Assembly (NCBI GenBank): GCA_023428025.1
Contig: JAEYZN010000013.1
Span: 1 to 64,000 of the forward strand
Reading direction: 5' to 3'
Source: Bacillota bacterium
Lineage (GTDB): Bacteria > Bacillota > Clostridia > Christensenellales > SZUA-584
DNA length: 64,000 nt
This document shows, piece after piece, positions 45,416-53,728 of this stretch; the stretch's first letter is position 1; each line of letters opens with the position of its first letter. The notes below the pieces were generated by a model. That model was not told the origin of the DNA, ran no database searches, and worked only from the letters and a program-made list of their open reading frames with translations. Both the position numbers and the translations under genes were made by a program.

Positions 45416-45773
45416 TATAAATACACTCCAGGGAATACCAAGGAGAGTGTTGTAGACCAAGCGGACAGCAGCCGCACCTTATGTGCGGAAAGCAAACGCG
45501 ACCGACAGTAGCGAGGGTGGAATGCAGGAGCGAAAGGCTCGGCAGGACCGACGGCGAAGGAGGCGCAGGCTGAGCAGTCAGGTTAGGGGATCGAAGAGAA
45601 GCCGGGATGAAGGCGATGGCTGGAACCACAGGTGGATCGAGAACTTCAGGATCTGATTGAAAAGCTTAAAAGTTTGTGCATGAATGGCCGCAAGGGGCAT
45701 CACTTGAAACAAGGGTTCGCTGGAGTTTCTTTTTGTGTTGATTCTGGGAAGGGCCGGACAGGCTCTTTTTTTC
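45416..45773 (+). ncRNA. Candidate structured non-coding RNA
   Basis: A stretch of about 350 nt without a credible reading frame on either strand, ending in a clear terminator (45749-45773). A TATAAA at 45416-45421 opens it. Local hairpins include ACACTC/GAGTGT (45423-45450), CCGCAC/GTGCGG (45472-45488) and GAGC/GCTC closing a GAAAG loop (45528-45540). The sequence is purine-rich with many unpaired GAA and GGA segments, as in large structured RNAs. It does not fit the RNase P, tmRNA, SRP or 6S motifs I know. The neighbouring Spo0A-like gene begins about 165 bp after the terminator. Confidence 0.5.
45749..45773 (+). terminator. Rho-independent terminator of the candidate RNA
   Basis: AAGGGCC / GGCTCTT stem, GGACA loop, then a run of T. 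Confidence 0.75.
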
Positions 45774-45939
45774 AGAAAAAATTTACAATTAATGCCTGAA
45801 TTTATAATCAGGTATATCCAGGAAACGATTGTATTTAAATTGCTGATATGATAGCATAAATGCATATTGAAAAATTGAATAGGCCTGCGCCAAAATTGAC
45901 ACCATTTATTGACACCAACATTCAAAGGCAGGGATCCGT

Positions 45940-46641
45940 ATGTCTGACGTGAGCATTCTCATCATTGAAGACAACAGGGATTTTGCGTATCTTCTTAAGC
46001 TGTTGATCGCGGATATTCCCGGCTGCCGCGTGGCGGGAACCGTGGAAGACGGGGCAAACGCGCTGGAGGCCGTCAGGCGCACCAGCCCGGACGTGGTATT
46101 GCTGGACATCGCACTGCCGGCAGTGGACGGCCTGGAGATACTCAAAAGCATCAACAATATACCGCGAGCGCCGCTTGTGTTTGTGATGTCCGTCATCAGA
46201 AGCCGGCAGATATTAGAGGAAGCCACAGCACTGGGGGCGGCGCATTACTTCATCAAGCCCATCGACATCGACGCGCTGACACGCATCATCCGTCTGGCAT
46301 TTGGCGACCCATTGCCCGCAGCCGAAAGAGTGACGAGGCTGCTGCACGCACACAGAATTCCCCCGGATATCAGGGGGTTCAGATATCTCAGAGACATCAT
46401 CACCGATACGATCAATCAAAGCACGCCGGATTTCAGCGCGCTTGTTTGCCGTATCGCCGAAAGGGACGGTGTATCGCCCGAGGCCGTGCGGCGCGCGGTG
46501 CGCTACGCCATCGACGTCGCGTGGGACCGTGACAACGGAGACGATCCGCAAAGCCTGTTTTTTGCGATGAAGAGGAACAGGGAGGGCAAGCCGGATATCG
46601 GGCGGTTCGTGCGGGACGCGGCGCAGAAGGCGCGGGGGTGA
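45940..46641 (+). CDS. Response regulator with Spo0A-like C-terminal domain
   Basis: 233 residues. The receiver domain (1-120) has the phosphoacceptor in VVLLDIALP (Asp about 57), the acidic pair ED near the start and the Lys in YFIKPID. The effector domain matches Spo0A: VTRLLHAHRIPPDIRGFRYLRDIITDTI, then SPEAVRRAVRYAIDVAWDR and REGKPDIGRFV, including the DNA-recognition helix region. It is about 30 residues shorter than typical Spo0A, mostly between the two domains. It is either the master sporulation regulator of this organism or a paralogue; no kinase is adjacent. Confidence 0.82.
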   Translation: MSDVSILIIEDNRDFAYLLKLLIADIPGCRVAGTVEDGANALEAVRRTSPDVVLLDIALPAVDGLEILKSINNIPRAPLVFVMSVIRSRQILEEATALGAAHYFIKPIDIDALTRIIRLAFGDPLPAAERVTRLLHAHRIPPDIRGFRYLRDIITDTINQSTPDFSALVCRIAERDGVSPEAVRRAVRYAIDVAWDRDNGDDPQSLFFAMKRNREGKPDIGRFVRDAAQKARG

Positions 46642-46689
46642 AGGCACCCTATACAGAAATCCATAGACTACGGGAAATGGGCTGGCAAG

Positions 46690-46905
46690 TGGGTCGGGCT
46701 ATCCACTCCGAAAAGACGTCAGGCTTTTGTGATGATGAAGCCGTGTCCTGCAGGATGCGTAGGGCGGACAGCAGGAACGGATAATCCGTTCCCTGCAAAA
46801 TGCGTGCACGGAACTGGCGCGTCTGGGATACCCATTCTGGGCACTTGGCCGCGCCCTACGGGATAAGAAGAAACAGGCGATACGAACAGGAGCCCGCGGC
46901 CGCGG
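46690..46905. repeat. Dispersed intergenic repeat modules
   Basis: Contains GAAAAGACGTCAGGCTTTTGTGATGATGAA-like and GGGATACCCA and CGCCCTACGGG modules that recur, in other orders, at 50.68, 53.37-53.66, 57.58-57.74 and 62.28-62.54 kb. No gene is supported here. Confidence 0.55.
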
Positions 46906-46945
46906 GCTTTGAACCGGGATAGTGACAATATGGCGGTAACACGGG

Positions 46946-47500
46946 CTATTTGGCGGTGTGGTTGTTCGGCGTCTTCTCGACCTCGACGACGTAGGGGAGG
47001 TGCCGCCACTGCTCCGAGACGTCCATGCCGTAGCCCATCAGCCAGGCGGCGGAGACGGTGAAGCCCTGGTAGGCGATGGGGATGTCGATGAGCTGCTGCA
47101 CGGGGTTGACGAACAGCGCACAAACCTTGACGCTGGCAGGGCCGCGCGTCTCGATGTTCTGCACGAGGTAGCCCAGCGTGAGGCCGGTGCGGACGATGTC
47201 CTCCACGATGATGATGTGCTTGTTCGTGACGTCGAGGTCAAGGTCCTTGGTGATGCGCACCACGCCCGTCTGGCTGGCGGCGTTGCCGTACATGCCGATG
47301 GCGATGCAATCGGTCTGGATGGGGGAAGGGATGGCGCGCGTGAGGTCGGCAAAGAAGTAGAGCGCGCCCTTTAAAACAGCGATGAGAACGAGCTCTTTAC
47401 CGGCGTAGTCGGCGGCGATTCTGCCGCCCAGTTCGTGGACGCGGGCGGCCAGCTGCTCTTCGGTGAAGGCAGTACGCAGGATGTTCGGCGGCTGTGACAT
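46946..47500 (-). CDS. Hypoxanthine phosphoribosyltransferase-like protein
   Basis: 184 residues. The PRTase fold is clear: KELVLIAVLKGALYFFADLTRAI, the PRPP loop HIIIVEDIVRTGLTLGYLV, and the C-terminal MGYGMDVSEQWRHLPYVVEVE. Two positions depart from normal HPRT. The residue after EDIV/EDII, usually the catalytic Asp (IDTG), is Arg (VRTG), and the usual PDxFVVGYGLDY segment reads SAAWLMGYGMDV. Purine salvage is therefore likely but not certain. It follows the kinase-like gene by 4 bp on the same strand, so they form an operon. Confidence 0.82.
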   Translation of the reverse strand: MSQPPNILRTAFTEEQLAARVHELGGRIAADYAGKELVLIAVLKGALYFFADLTRAIPSPIQTDCIAIGMYGNAASQTGVVRITKDLDLDVTNKHIIIVEDIVRTGLTLGYLVQNIETRGPASVKVCALFVNPVQQLIDIPIAYQGFTVSAAWLMGYGMDVSEQWRHLPYVVEVEKTPNNHTAK

Positions 47501-47504
47501 GTCG

Positions 47505-48437
47505 TCAGTTCTCCGTGTTTAAGTGGAAGCGCTCCACCAGCGAGCTGAAGTCCTTCTTATACACCAGCTTGATGTTGATGCCGGGATACAGCTCTTTTAG
47601 GCGCTTCACCTTTTTATTTTTGGCGGTGACGTATTTCTGGTTCATCGTGGTCAGCTCGATGTAGGTATCGAACTTGGGCAGGTAAAAATCCGGGCTGAAC
47701 GCGGAGATGACATGGCCGCCCGCGTCCCATTCCACCGGAAAGGTTTTGGGCTCGTAGATCCAGTCGATGTGGTACATATCCAGCAGGCGGGCAAAATCCG
47801 CCTCGGACTGGTTTTTCATGATGGGCACGTCGGAGACGTTGCATTGGGCGCCGGCCTGCGGGTCCTGCTCGAACTTCTGGCGCAGCTCGTGCTGCTCTTT
47901 GAGCGCGACGATGGCGGCAACGCATTCGTCCACGCTCAGCACGGCGGAGTTGAGCATCAGGTGGTAGCGCGAGGCGTCCGACAGCTCCAGCCCGAACAGC
48001 GTGGTGTAGTACTTTTGCTGCTTACGGTCCGCCAGGGCCAGGATCTGTTCGGCCTGCTCCTCGGAGACGCGGTATTGCTTCTTGATGCGCGAGACACGCA
48101 CGGCCTTTGGCGCGTATATGCGCACATGTAAGGCGTCTTTCTGGCCCGCGAAAATGGCCTGCGAGCCGAAGCCGACCAGCACGGCGGGGTGCGTTTTCAC
48201 ATGGTCCTTTACGCGGCGGGCGAGCAGCTCAACAAAAGACTCGCCGGTGTAGGCAGGCGTCAGGTAAAACTTCGCGCTTTCGGTGAGCATGTGGCGCTCG
48301 TGCGCGGTGGCCTCGCTCAAAAAAGCGGGAACCGCGGTTTCGCCCGATATGAGCTCGTAACCCAGCTTTTGCGCCAGCGCCGCGGCCACCTCGCCGCCGA
48401 AGCTGCCGCGCTGCCGGGAAATCGTGATGACTGCCAA
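47505..48437 (-). CDS. Cytidylate-kinase-like protein fused to a nuclease-like domain
   Basis: 310 residues from TTG 48437 with GGAGG upstream. The N-terminal 200 residues are of the cytidylate-kinase-like family (VITISRQRGSFGGEVAAALAQKLGYELI P-loop region; AVLVGFGSQAIF; HVRIYAPKAVRVSRIKKQYRVSEEQAEQIL). The C-terminal 100 residues (SPDFYLPKFDTYIELTTMNQKYVTAKNKKVKRLKELYPGINIKLVYKKDF) look like a compact PD-(D/E)XK-type fold, but the usual E-x-K reads E-x-T. Which nucleotide or nucleic acid it acts on is unknown. The operon with an HPRT-like gene suggests nucleotide metabolism. Confidence 0.75.
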   Translation of the reverse strand: MAVITISRQRGSFGGEVAAALAQKLGYELISGETAVPAFLSEATAHERHMLTESAKFYLTPAYTGESFVELLARRVKDHVKTHPAVLVGFGSQAIFAGQKDALHVRIYAPKAVRVSRIKKQYRVSEEQAEQILALADRKQQKYYTTLFGLELSDASRYHLMLNSAVLSVDECVAAIVALKEQHELRQKFEQDPQAGAQCNVSDVPIMKNQSEADFARLLDMYHIDWIYEPKTFPVEWDAGGHVISAFSPDFYLPKFDTYIELTTMNQKYVTAKNKKVKRLKELYPGINIKLVYKKDFSSLVERFHLNTEN

Positions 48438-48656
48438 GCGAAAAAAACCTCCTTGCCTCTGATGTTATTATACCACGGATTGTGGTTGTGGATAAAGAGG
48501 GAACACTGTATGTTTTTGTCGGAGGCGCTGTTAAAAGACTGGTGTTGATATTTGAAAGGTAAAAAGGTTCGGCCGGAGCGTTTTATTTTCATATTCGTCC
48601 AGGTTTATCGCTTAATAAATTCGCCTGGCATTGAACATTGCTGTATAACCGACAGG

Positions 48657-49712
48657 TCAACTCATGAAGTAATACTGATAGCAGGGGACGCCGCCGTATG
48701 AATACTTGTAAGTGGAACCGCCGCTGACGCCCTGTCCCATATCCAGCAGGTCGATCTGTCCGGCGCCCTGTTGGTTCTGGTCAATCAGGTATTTGACCAT
48801 CGAGCTGATCAGAAGCCCGCCCGGGCTGTACTTCGCGTATTTCGAGGATATGGCAAACCTGACGCCGGATAACAGCCTGCCCCTGCAGATGAGCGCATTG
48901 GCAAAGGCCGCGACCTCACCGTTCATATACAGGATGGCGGTAAAGCTGTCCTCGGACCGGCTGATCCACTGCATCAGTTTTTCCTTCAGCAGAAGGACCG
49001 CCAGGGCTTGCCCGGCCAGCTTCGACAGGGGGCCGAAATGAAAAGGGCACCTCGTCAGAAAGCGTTCGGCGCAGACGAGCATCGCTTTTCTGTATGCCGT
49101 TTCATCGACGGAAGGGCCCCGGAAATAATCCACCGACCATTCGATACGATCCCGCTCCATACGGTTGCAGCGGTTTTTCATGCTCTGGCGGACTGACTTG
49201 CGCAGGCTCTGCAGCCAGTCGTCATAGCTTTGGGTAAGGGGAATATAGGCGCACTCATACGGGACGATCCGGTCGGAAGCAAAATAGAGCTTCATGTACT
49301 GGCAGGTCAGGGCTTCCCCGGGTATCCTGTCGAACTGAAAAGAGACATCTCCCAGCATATCTTTGATGCCGTCCATCAGGAACCGAAAATCCTCGTAGGT
49401 CAGGCCTCGGTGATACACAAAATCCAGATAGTTGGCGGAGGTGAAGTGCCCGCGCATATAACACATATGCCTTTTTTTCTTCTTTTTGAAAAGCAGCGCG
49501 GCGACGGCGATGGGTTCGCCGTCTCTGTACAGGATCAGGTTCAGCTCTTTAAGCCCGACCAGCCGGAACAAGTCGGTGCGGTAAGGCTTGCCCCTCCCGG
49601 TAAAGGTCAGAAAGCCGTAGGATTGAAACGGGGAGGCGGAACCGCTGTTATTGAACAGCTGGCGCCAGGCCGTTTCTGTTTCGCGCCATGCTTTTTGTAC
49701 GATTTCCCGCAT
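48657..49712 (-). CDS. GNAT-type acyltransferase (BcsL/CelD- or FemAB-like)
   Basis: 351 residues from ATG 49712 (GGAGGT upstream). Features of the Acetyltransf_6 group are the FQSYGFLTFTGRG start, a central LRKSVRQSMKNRCNRMERD segment and the C-terminal catalytic domain FTAILYMNGEVAAFANALICRGRLLSG...YSPGGLLISSMVKYLIDQ...IDLLDMGQGVSGGSTYKYSYGGVP. Such enzymes transfer acyl or aminoacyl groups to polysaccharides or cell-wall precursors. The substrate is unknown and no polysaccharide genes are nearby. Confidence 0.75.
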   Translation of the reverse strand: MREIVQKAWRETETAWRQLFNNSGSASPFQSYGFLTFTGRGKPYRTDLFRLVGLKELNLILYRDGEPIAVAALLFKKKKKRHMCYMRGHFTSANYLDFVYHRGLTYEDFRFLMDGIKDMLGDVSFQFDRIPGEALTCQYMKLYFASDRIVPYECAYIPLTQSYDDWLQSLRKSVRQSMKNRCNRMERDRIEWSVDYFRGPSVDETAYRKAMLVCAERFLTRCPFHFGPLSKLAGQALAVLLLKEKLMQWISRSEDSFTAILYMNGEVAAFANALICRGRLLSGVRFAISSKYAKYSPGGLLISSMVKYLIDQNQQGAGQIDLLDMGQGVSGGSTYKYSYGGVPCYQYYFMS

Positions 49713-50062
49713 GATACCTCCGTGGCTGCACAACTCCAGCAAGCCAAAACCGGTCCGAAGAGAATCAAAGAATGATTCCAGCAGAAGAACAACAATTCCA
49801 AAATGAACGGGAGCGCATTCTTAATATGATTTCGCTTGCTAATTATTCATTCGGGCTTAAGCGGCATTGGCTTTAACCGAATATAGTGATTATTCAAATT
49901 ATACTCTATGATTCCTGGATTGTTCAAGATGGACCAGCGGGGCGATAGATGTGTGCCGGCCTGGCGTGGGCAGTATGATGCGGATATCGGAATTGTCTCT
50001 CAAAACAAACCGAAATTTAAGCCTGTCGGGCGGCAACGGCGGGTGAGCGGAAGCAACGGCGA
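49713..50062. other. AT-rich intergenic stretch
   Basis: No gene, hairpin terminator or repeat that I can support. The sequence is markedly AT-rich from about 49800. Confidence 0.5.
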
Positions 50063-50113
50063 GATATCGTTATTTTTTTGACAATATCGTTAAATAAATA
50101 ACATAATCGTTAT
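50063..50113 (+). promoter_or_regulatory. Promoter embedded in ATATCGTTA repeats
   Basis: TTGACA at 50078-50083 and CATAAT at 50102-50107 (18-bp spacing) form a good promoter. An ATCGTTA core occurs three times, before, inside and just after it (about 50064, 50085, 50106), roughly every 21 bp or two helical turns, which would place a bound regulator repeatedly on one DNA face. Confidence 0.5.
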
Positions 50114-50314
50114 TAATTGCACAATGCAGGAAATTCGTTTGGCGCATCGAAATAATAAAATAATAATCCGAAACACAACCAAAGAATGACGAAAAGTCAT
50201 AGAATGCACCAAGGGGAAGTAACAAAATATCGCTGCTTCTGTTTGGCGTCCCCTGAATACTCGGGGTTTTGGGGTGAACTTCGTGACACCAGATTCTTAA
50301 AGGAGGTCAAGACG

Positions 50315-50533
50315 ATGTTAGACATTGTGAGAAGGAATTTTCATGAGGCCGGCATTACCTACAACTACGAGCTGGCGGACGGCACCCGGCTGCACTTTGA
50401 CAACTGGACGGGCGACGGCTTCCTGTTGGACGATGTGCTCTATGTGCCGGTGGAGAACCCGTATCCCTTCGATAAATACGGTGAGCCGGATTATTACGAC
50501 GTGATCGGGTTCATGAAACAGCGTCTGAGCTGA
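50315..50533 (+). CDS. 72-residue acidic protein, function unknown
   Basis: ATG 50315 follows an ideal AAAGGAGGTCA. The product MLDIVRRNFHEAGITYNYEL... is acidic with many Tyr and Asp (DGTRLHFDNWTGDGFLLDDVLYVPVENPYPFDKYGEPDYYDV). It is probably a small all-beta cytosolic protein. No family recognised. The nearest promoter (50078) leaves an untranslated leader of roughly 200 nt, longer than usual for this genome. Confidence 0.65.
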   Translation: MLDIVRRNFHEAGITYNYELADGTRLHFDNWTGDGFLLDDVLYVPVENPYPFDKYGEPDYYDVIGFMKQRLS

Positions 50534-50860
50534 AAATGACGGGAGGGGCGTGACTGGCGGCCCTCCCTCCAATAAGGAATATTAAGCGGCTGTTGTTCAA
50601 GCATTGACGGCGGCTGTCGTTATAGCGGGCATTGGCGGCGGTGCTGACGAAAGGTTGCCCACGCGGATGCGCGCGGACAGGCAGTGCGTACAGGATACCC
50701 ATTAAAGACTCAGTTTTTTGGGAATGATGAATCCGCGCCCATGGTGGCTGTAACTCCCTCCCACAGTCACCTGACGGCGACGGTTCCTAAGCGGGTCTTA
50801 TATAATAAACACAGAGGCGCTTTATGTGCCTTTTGTTATGCGCTGAAAGGAGTGAAGGAG
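50534..50860. repeat. Intergenic repeat fragments
   Basis: Contains GCGTACAGGATACCCAT (50685) and GATGATGAATCCGCGCCC-like sequence (50725), modules shared with other intergenic regions, and an ACTCCCTCCCACAGTCACC fragment related to 59270. No gene supported. Confidence 0.5.
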
Positions 50861-50867
50861 GCAGACA

Positions 50868-50896
50868 TTGGCAGACGGTTGAAAAGGCGGTATAAT
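50868..50896 (+). promoter_or_regulatory. Promoter of the OsmC gene
   Basis: TTGGCA, exactly 17 bp, TATAAT, placed about 30 bp before the GTG start. Confidence 0.7.
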
Positions 50897-50926
50897 GGGC
50901 ATATCAAGAAAAAGGGGGATAGACGC

Positions 50927-51355
50927 GTGGGTGCTGTGGTGAAGGCGCGGGTGAAATCCGCCGCGGGCAGGAAGATGATGTTCATGGGCGAGTCGGGCGG
51001 GCACACGGTGACGCTGGATTACATTCCGCCGTATGGCGACGGAGCGGGCTTCATGCCGATGCAGCTGTATCTGGTGAGCCTGGCGGCATGCCTGGGCAGC
51101 ACGCTGCGGCATCTGGCGGGCGAGCGCGGCAAGACCATCACCGGCATCGATGTGGATGTGCGCGGCACCCGGCGGGACCGTCCGCCCACGGGCTTCGGCG
51201 CGATCGATTTTGCGATACGCGTGGTATCGCCCGATATCGGCGGCGAGGAGCTGAGGGAGCTGGGCGAGCTGGCTGAGAAGAAGTATTGCCCGCTTACCAC
51301 CATGCTGCGGGACGACGTCGCGGTGACGATGTCGTTTGAGGTCATGCAGGGATGA
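50927..51355 (+). CDS. OsmC-family peroxiredoxin-like protein
   Basis: 142 residues from GTG 50927, preceded by AAAGGGGG. The family pattern is GESGGHTVTLDYIPPYGDGAGFMPMQLYLVSLAACLGSTLRHL with the first reactive Cys, and LAEKKYCPLTTMLRDDVAV with the second. It probably reduces organic or fatty-acid hydroperoxides; this subfamily is less well characterised than Ohr. The N-terminal 35 residues are paralogous to the truncated copy at 37676, and the two share a promoter layout. Confidence 0.9.
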   Translation: MGAVVKARVKSAAGRKMMFMGESGGHTVTLDYIPPYGDGAGFMPMQLYLVSLAACLGSTLRHLAGERGKTITGIDVDVRGTRRDRPPTGFGAIDFAIRVVSPDIGGEELRELGELAEKKYCPLTTMLRDDVAVTMSFEVMQG

Positions 51356-51442
51356 CTGCGCGGATAGGCTTCTTGGCGCAGGCAGGGACTTAAGATCACT
51401 ACATGGTCTTGGGCCGACATATACATAAACGGGATATAAGGA

Positions 51443-52714
51443 ATGAAAAAGATTCAGAGCAAGCATATCAGAATAGCCCTGGTCGTGGTGATCGCCGGGG
51501 CGGTGCTGTACGCCATCATAAGCGTCATCGACAACATCGGCGTGGTGTGGAGCAGCCTGGGCGTGGCGGTGCGGTTCATACTGGGTATGCTGCGGCCCGT
51601 CATCATCGGCTTTGTCATCGCGTTCGTGCTGTCGAGGCCGTCCGCGTATATCGCGCGGCAGCTTCAGAAGATGCGGTTCTGGGCGAAGCGCAGGCGGAGC
51701 GCCGCGGTGGCGGGCGCGCTGGCCGCGTTCGTGGTGCTGCTGGGCGCGCTGGCGCTGTTCATATGGCTGCTGGCGCCCGGCGTGGCGGAGAGCGTGCGCA
51801 GCATCACCCGCAACATCCCCGGCTACGCGCAGTCCGTGTACGCGTGGCTGAAGGACATCAGCACAGACCCGACGGTGGCGCAGCTGCTGCAGTTCGCAGG
51901 GCTGAACACGCTGGACTCCGGCTCGCTCAGCGAGGCGCTGTCGCAATACTGGTCGGTGATCGCCGGATACGCGCAGGATGTGGCGGGGGCGCTGCTGGGC
52001 TTCCTGCTGAACACGGGGCTGTTTCTGTACAACTTTGTGCTGGGCTTCTTCTTCGCCGTCTACATGCTGGTGTGCCGCGACGAGATCAAGCGGCAGGTCG
52101 GGACGTTCTTCGAGCACCTTCTCCCCAAGGCGCACTGGCGGGTGTTGTTTATTGTGCGCGTGTCGGACGACATGTTTTACCGCTTTCTGGTGGGCAAGGG
52201 GCTGTGCTCGCTGGCGGTGGGCGTGGTGACGTTCGGCGTGTGCGCGCTGATGGGCTTTCAGTACAGCCCGCTCATCAGCCTGATCATGGCGGTGACCAAC
52301 ATGATCCCCACGTTCGGGCCCATATTCGGCACGGCGGTGGCGATGCTGCTGTCGCTGATGACCGCGCCGGTGTACGCGCTGTACATGCTCATCATCGGAG
52401 TGGTGGTGCAGATCGTGGAGGGCAACGTGATCGGGCCGCGGGTGCTGGGCGAATCCATGGGGCTCAACGGCTTCTGGATCATGTTCTCCATCATCGTGAT
52501 GGGGGCGCTGCTGGGCGTGACGGGCATGCTCATCGCGGCGCCGCTGTTCGCCGTGCTGCGCATACTGATCAAGAACTGGTTATACCGCAAGAGCCATGAC
52601 ACGCAGGAGGGCGAGGCGGAGCTGCTGGCCAGCATGGAGCGGTACCGCCAGTGGACGGCCAAGAAGACGAAGCCGGGCAGGGCCGAGGAAGCGTCCGCAA
52701 GCGGCCGGCGCTGA
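51443..52714 (+). CDS. AI-2E family (PerM-like) membrane transporter
   Basis: 423 residues, about eight membrane helices: IALVVVIAGAVLYAIISVI and VRFILGMLRPVIIGFVIAFVLSRP at the start, and LISLIMAVTNMIPTFGPIFGTAVAMLLSLMTAPVYALYMLIIGVVVQIVEGNVIGPRVLGESMGLNGFWIMFSIIVMGALLGVTGMLIAAPLFAV near the end, the family signature. Members export a range of small molecules (autoinducer-2 in E. coli, ions in others). The hydrophilic C-terminal tail is Lys/Arg/Glu-rich. It is 39 bp before the next gene. Confidence 0.9.
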   Translation: MKKIQSKHIRIALVVVIAGAVLYAIISVIDNIGVVWSSLGVAVRFILGMLRPVIIGFVIAFVLSRPSAYIARQLQKMRFWAKRRRSAAVAGALAAFVVLLGALALFIWLLAPGVAESVRSITRNIPGYAQSVYAWLKDISTDPTVAQLLQFAGLNTLDSGSLSEALSQYWSVIAGYAQDVAGALLGFLLNTGLFLYNFVLGFFFAVYMLVCRDEIKRQVGTFFEHLLPKAHWRVLFIVRVSDDMFYRFLVGKGLCSLAVGVVTFGVCALMGFQYSPLISLIMAVTNMIPTFGPIFGTAVAMLLSLMTAPVYALYMLIIGVVVQIVEGNVIGPRVLGESMGLNGFWIMFSIIVMGALLGVTGMLIAAPLFAVLRILIKNWLYRKSHDTQEGEAELLASMERYRQWTAKKTKPGRAEEASASGRR

Positions 52715-52753
52715 ACAAATAAGAGATGGACCATACGGAGGCGTGGCGGGATA

Positions 52754-53188
52754 ATGGAGATACTGCTTTTGGCGGCGGTGCTGCTGGTGCTGCTGGGCGG
52801 CGCGGGGGCGCTGCTGGCGGTGATGATCGTCCGGTTTGCGCAGGCGCGCGGGCGCGGCGACACGGACGGCGCGTGGGTGTCGTCTCCCATGGTGCTGGGC
52901 ATCGCGGGCGGCGTGCTGGCGCTGGGCATCGCGACGATGTTCGAGCTGAACGCGACGGATACGGCGCTGTTTGTGTTCTGCACGCTGGGGATAGCCGGCG
53001 GCATCGCGGGCGTTATCGGCGGCGCGTTGGTGCGGCGGAACAGGAAGGCGGCGGGCGTGCTGATGCTGGCGGGCGGGGCGGCGAGCCTGATCACGATATT
53101 CGGGCCGATGCTGCTGATCACCGGCGGCGTGCTGGCACTGGTGCCGGGGAAAAGTGTGATGGAACCACCGTTGGCCGAGCGCGACTGA
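52754..53188 (+). CDS. Small membrane protein, DUF4064-like
   Basis: 144 residues with about four hydrophobic helices (ILLLAAVLLVLLGGAGALLAVMIV; VLGIAGGVLALGIATMF; FVFCTLGIAGGIAGVIGGALV; AAGVLMLAGGAASLITIFGPMLLITGGVLALVPG). The motif RRNRKAAGVLMLAGG corresponds to KNNTKAGVLMLVAGG in the minus-strand gene at 53.7 kb, so it is a fourth, divergent paralogue of that family. Function unknown. Confidence 0.7.
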   Translation: MEILLLAAVLLVLLGGAGALLAVMIVRFAQARGRGDTDGAWVSSPMVLGIAGGVLALGIATMFELNATDTALFVFCTLGIAGGIAGVIGGALVRRNRKAAGVLMLAGGAASLITIFGPMLLITGGVLALVPGKSVMEPPLAERD

Positions 53189-53339
53189 GGAGCGGCGGCA
53201 TGCGCGGTATGCCGGAGGATGCCGCGGCATCCCGCCGCAAGCGGGTGGTTGCCGCGCTTTGCCGTCCTACGCCGGAAATGCCGATACAGATAAGGATAAA
53301 AGATACAGATACGGATATAGTGTGTGTATGCAGTACAGA

Positions 53340-53660
53340 CAGTGTATTAGATCAAGCCGGAACGTCACGGCGCGTATAGGATACCCAAGTCCTACAGATG
53401 TGAGCGAAGAAGCGGGGCGGGGATGGAACCGGGGTCCCCGAAAAGACGAAGTTTTTAGGTGGTGGACAGCCCTGCCCCTACGGACGGGAAGACAATTGTG
53501 GTCGTCGGGGATCGGGAAGAAGTCAGACTTTTTGGATGATGAATCCGCACCCTACGGGGTGTGAGAAACGGGCGGGATGGAACCCCGTCCCTACGGAAGG
53601 TGTATGGAGAGGCGGCGCGTACAGGAGTCCGTGCCTATGGCAGGAAGTGACGGGCTGGGC
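53340..53660. repeat. Cluster of dispersed repeat modules
   Basis: Several modules in a row: GCGTATAGGATACCCAAG (53373), CCCGAAAAGACGAAGTTTTT (53438), CCCTGCCCCTACGG (53468), GACTTTTTGGATGATGAATC (53525) and GGCGGGATGGAACCCCGTCC (53571). The regular recurrence of these short blocks elsewhere marks a mosaic repeat family. No coding potential. Confidence 0.6.
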
Positions 53661-53728
53661 TCATAGGAGAGTTCAGGAGATACAAAAAGCGGGCGATGAA
53701 CCCGCTTTTTTGATGCTGGGGAATGGTG

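Noticed and set aside
45301..45420. GAAGGAG followed by a short frame at about 45340 as a leader peptide
   Set aside because: Only nine codons from TTG, with no regulatory codon run; not enough to claim a leader peptide.
45500..45545. GAGGGTGGAA in the candidate RNA as a T-box motif
   Set aside because: The UGGNACC bulge, specifier stem and downstream aminoacyl-tRNA or amino-acid gene are absent.
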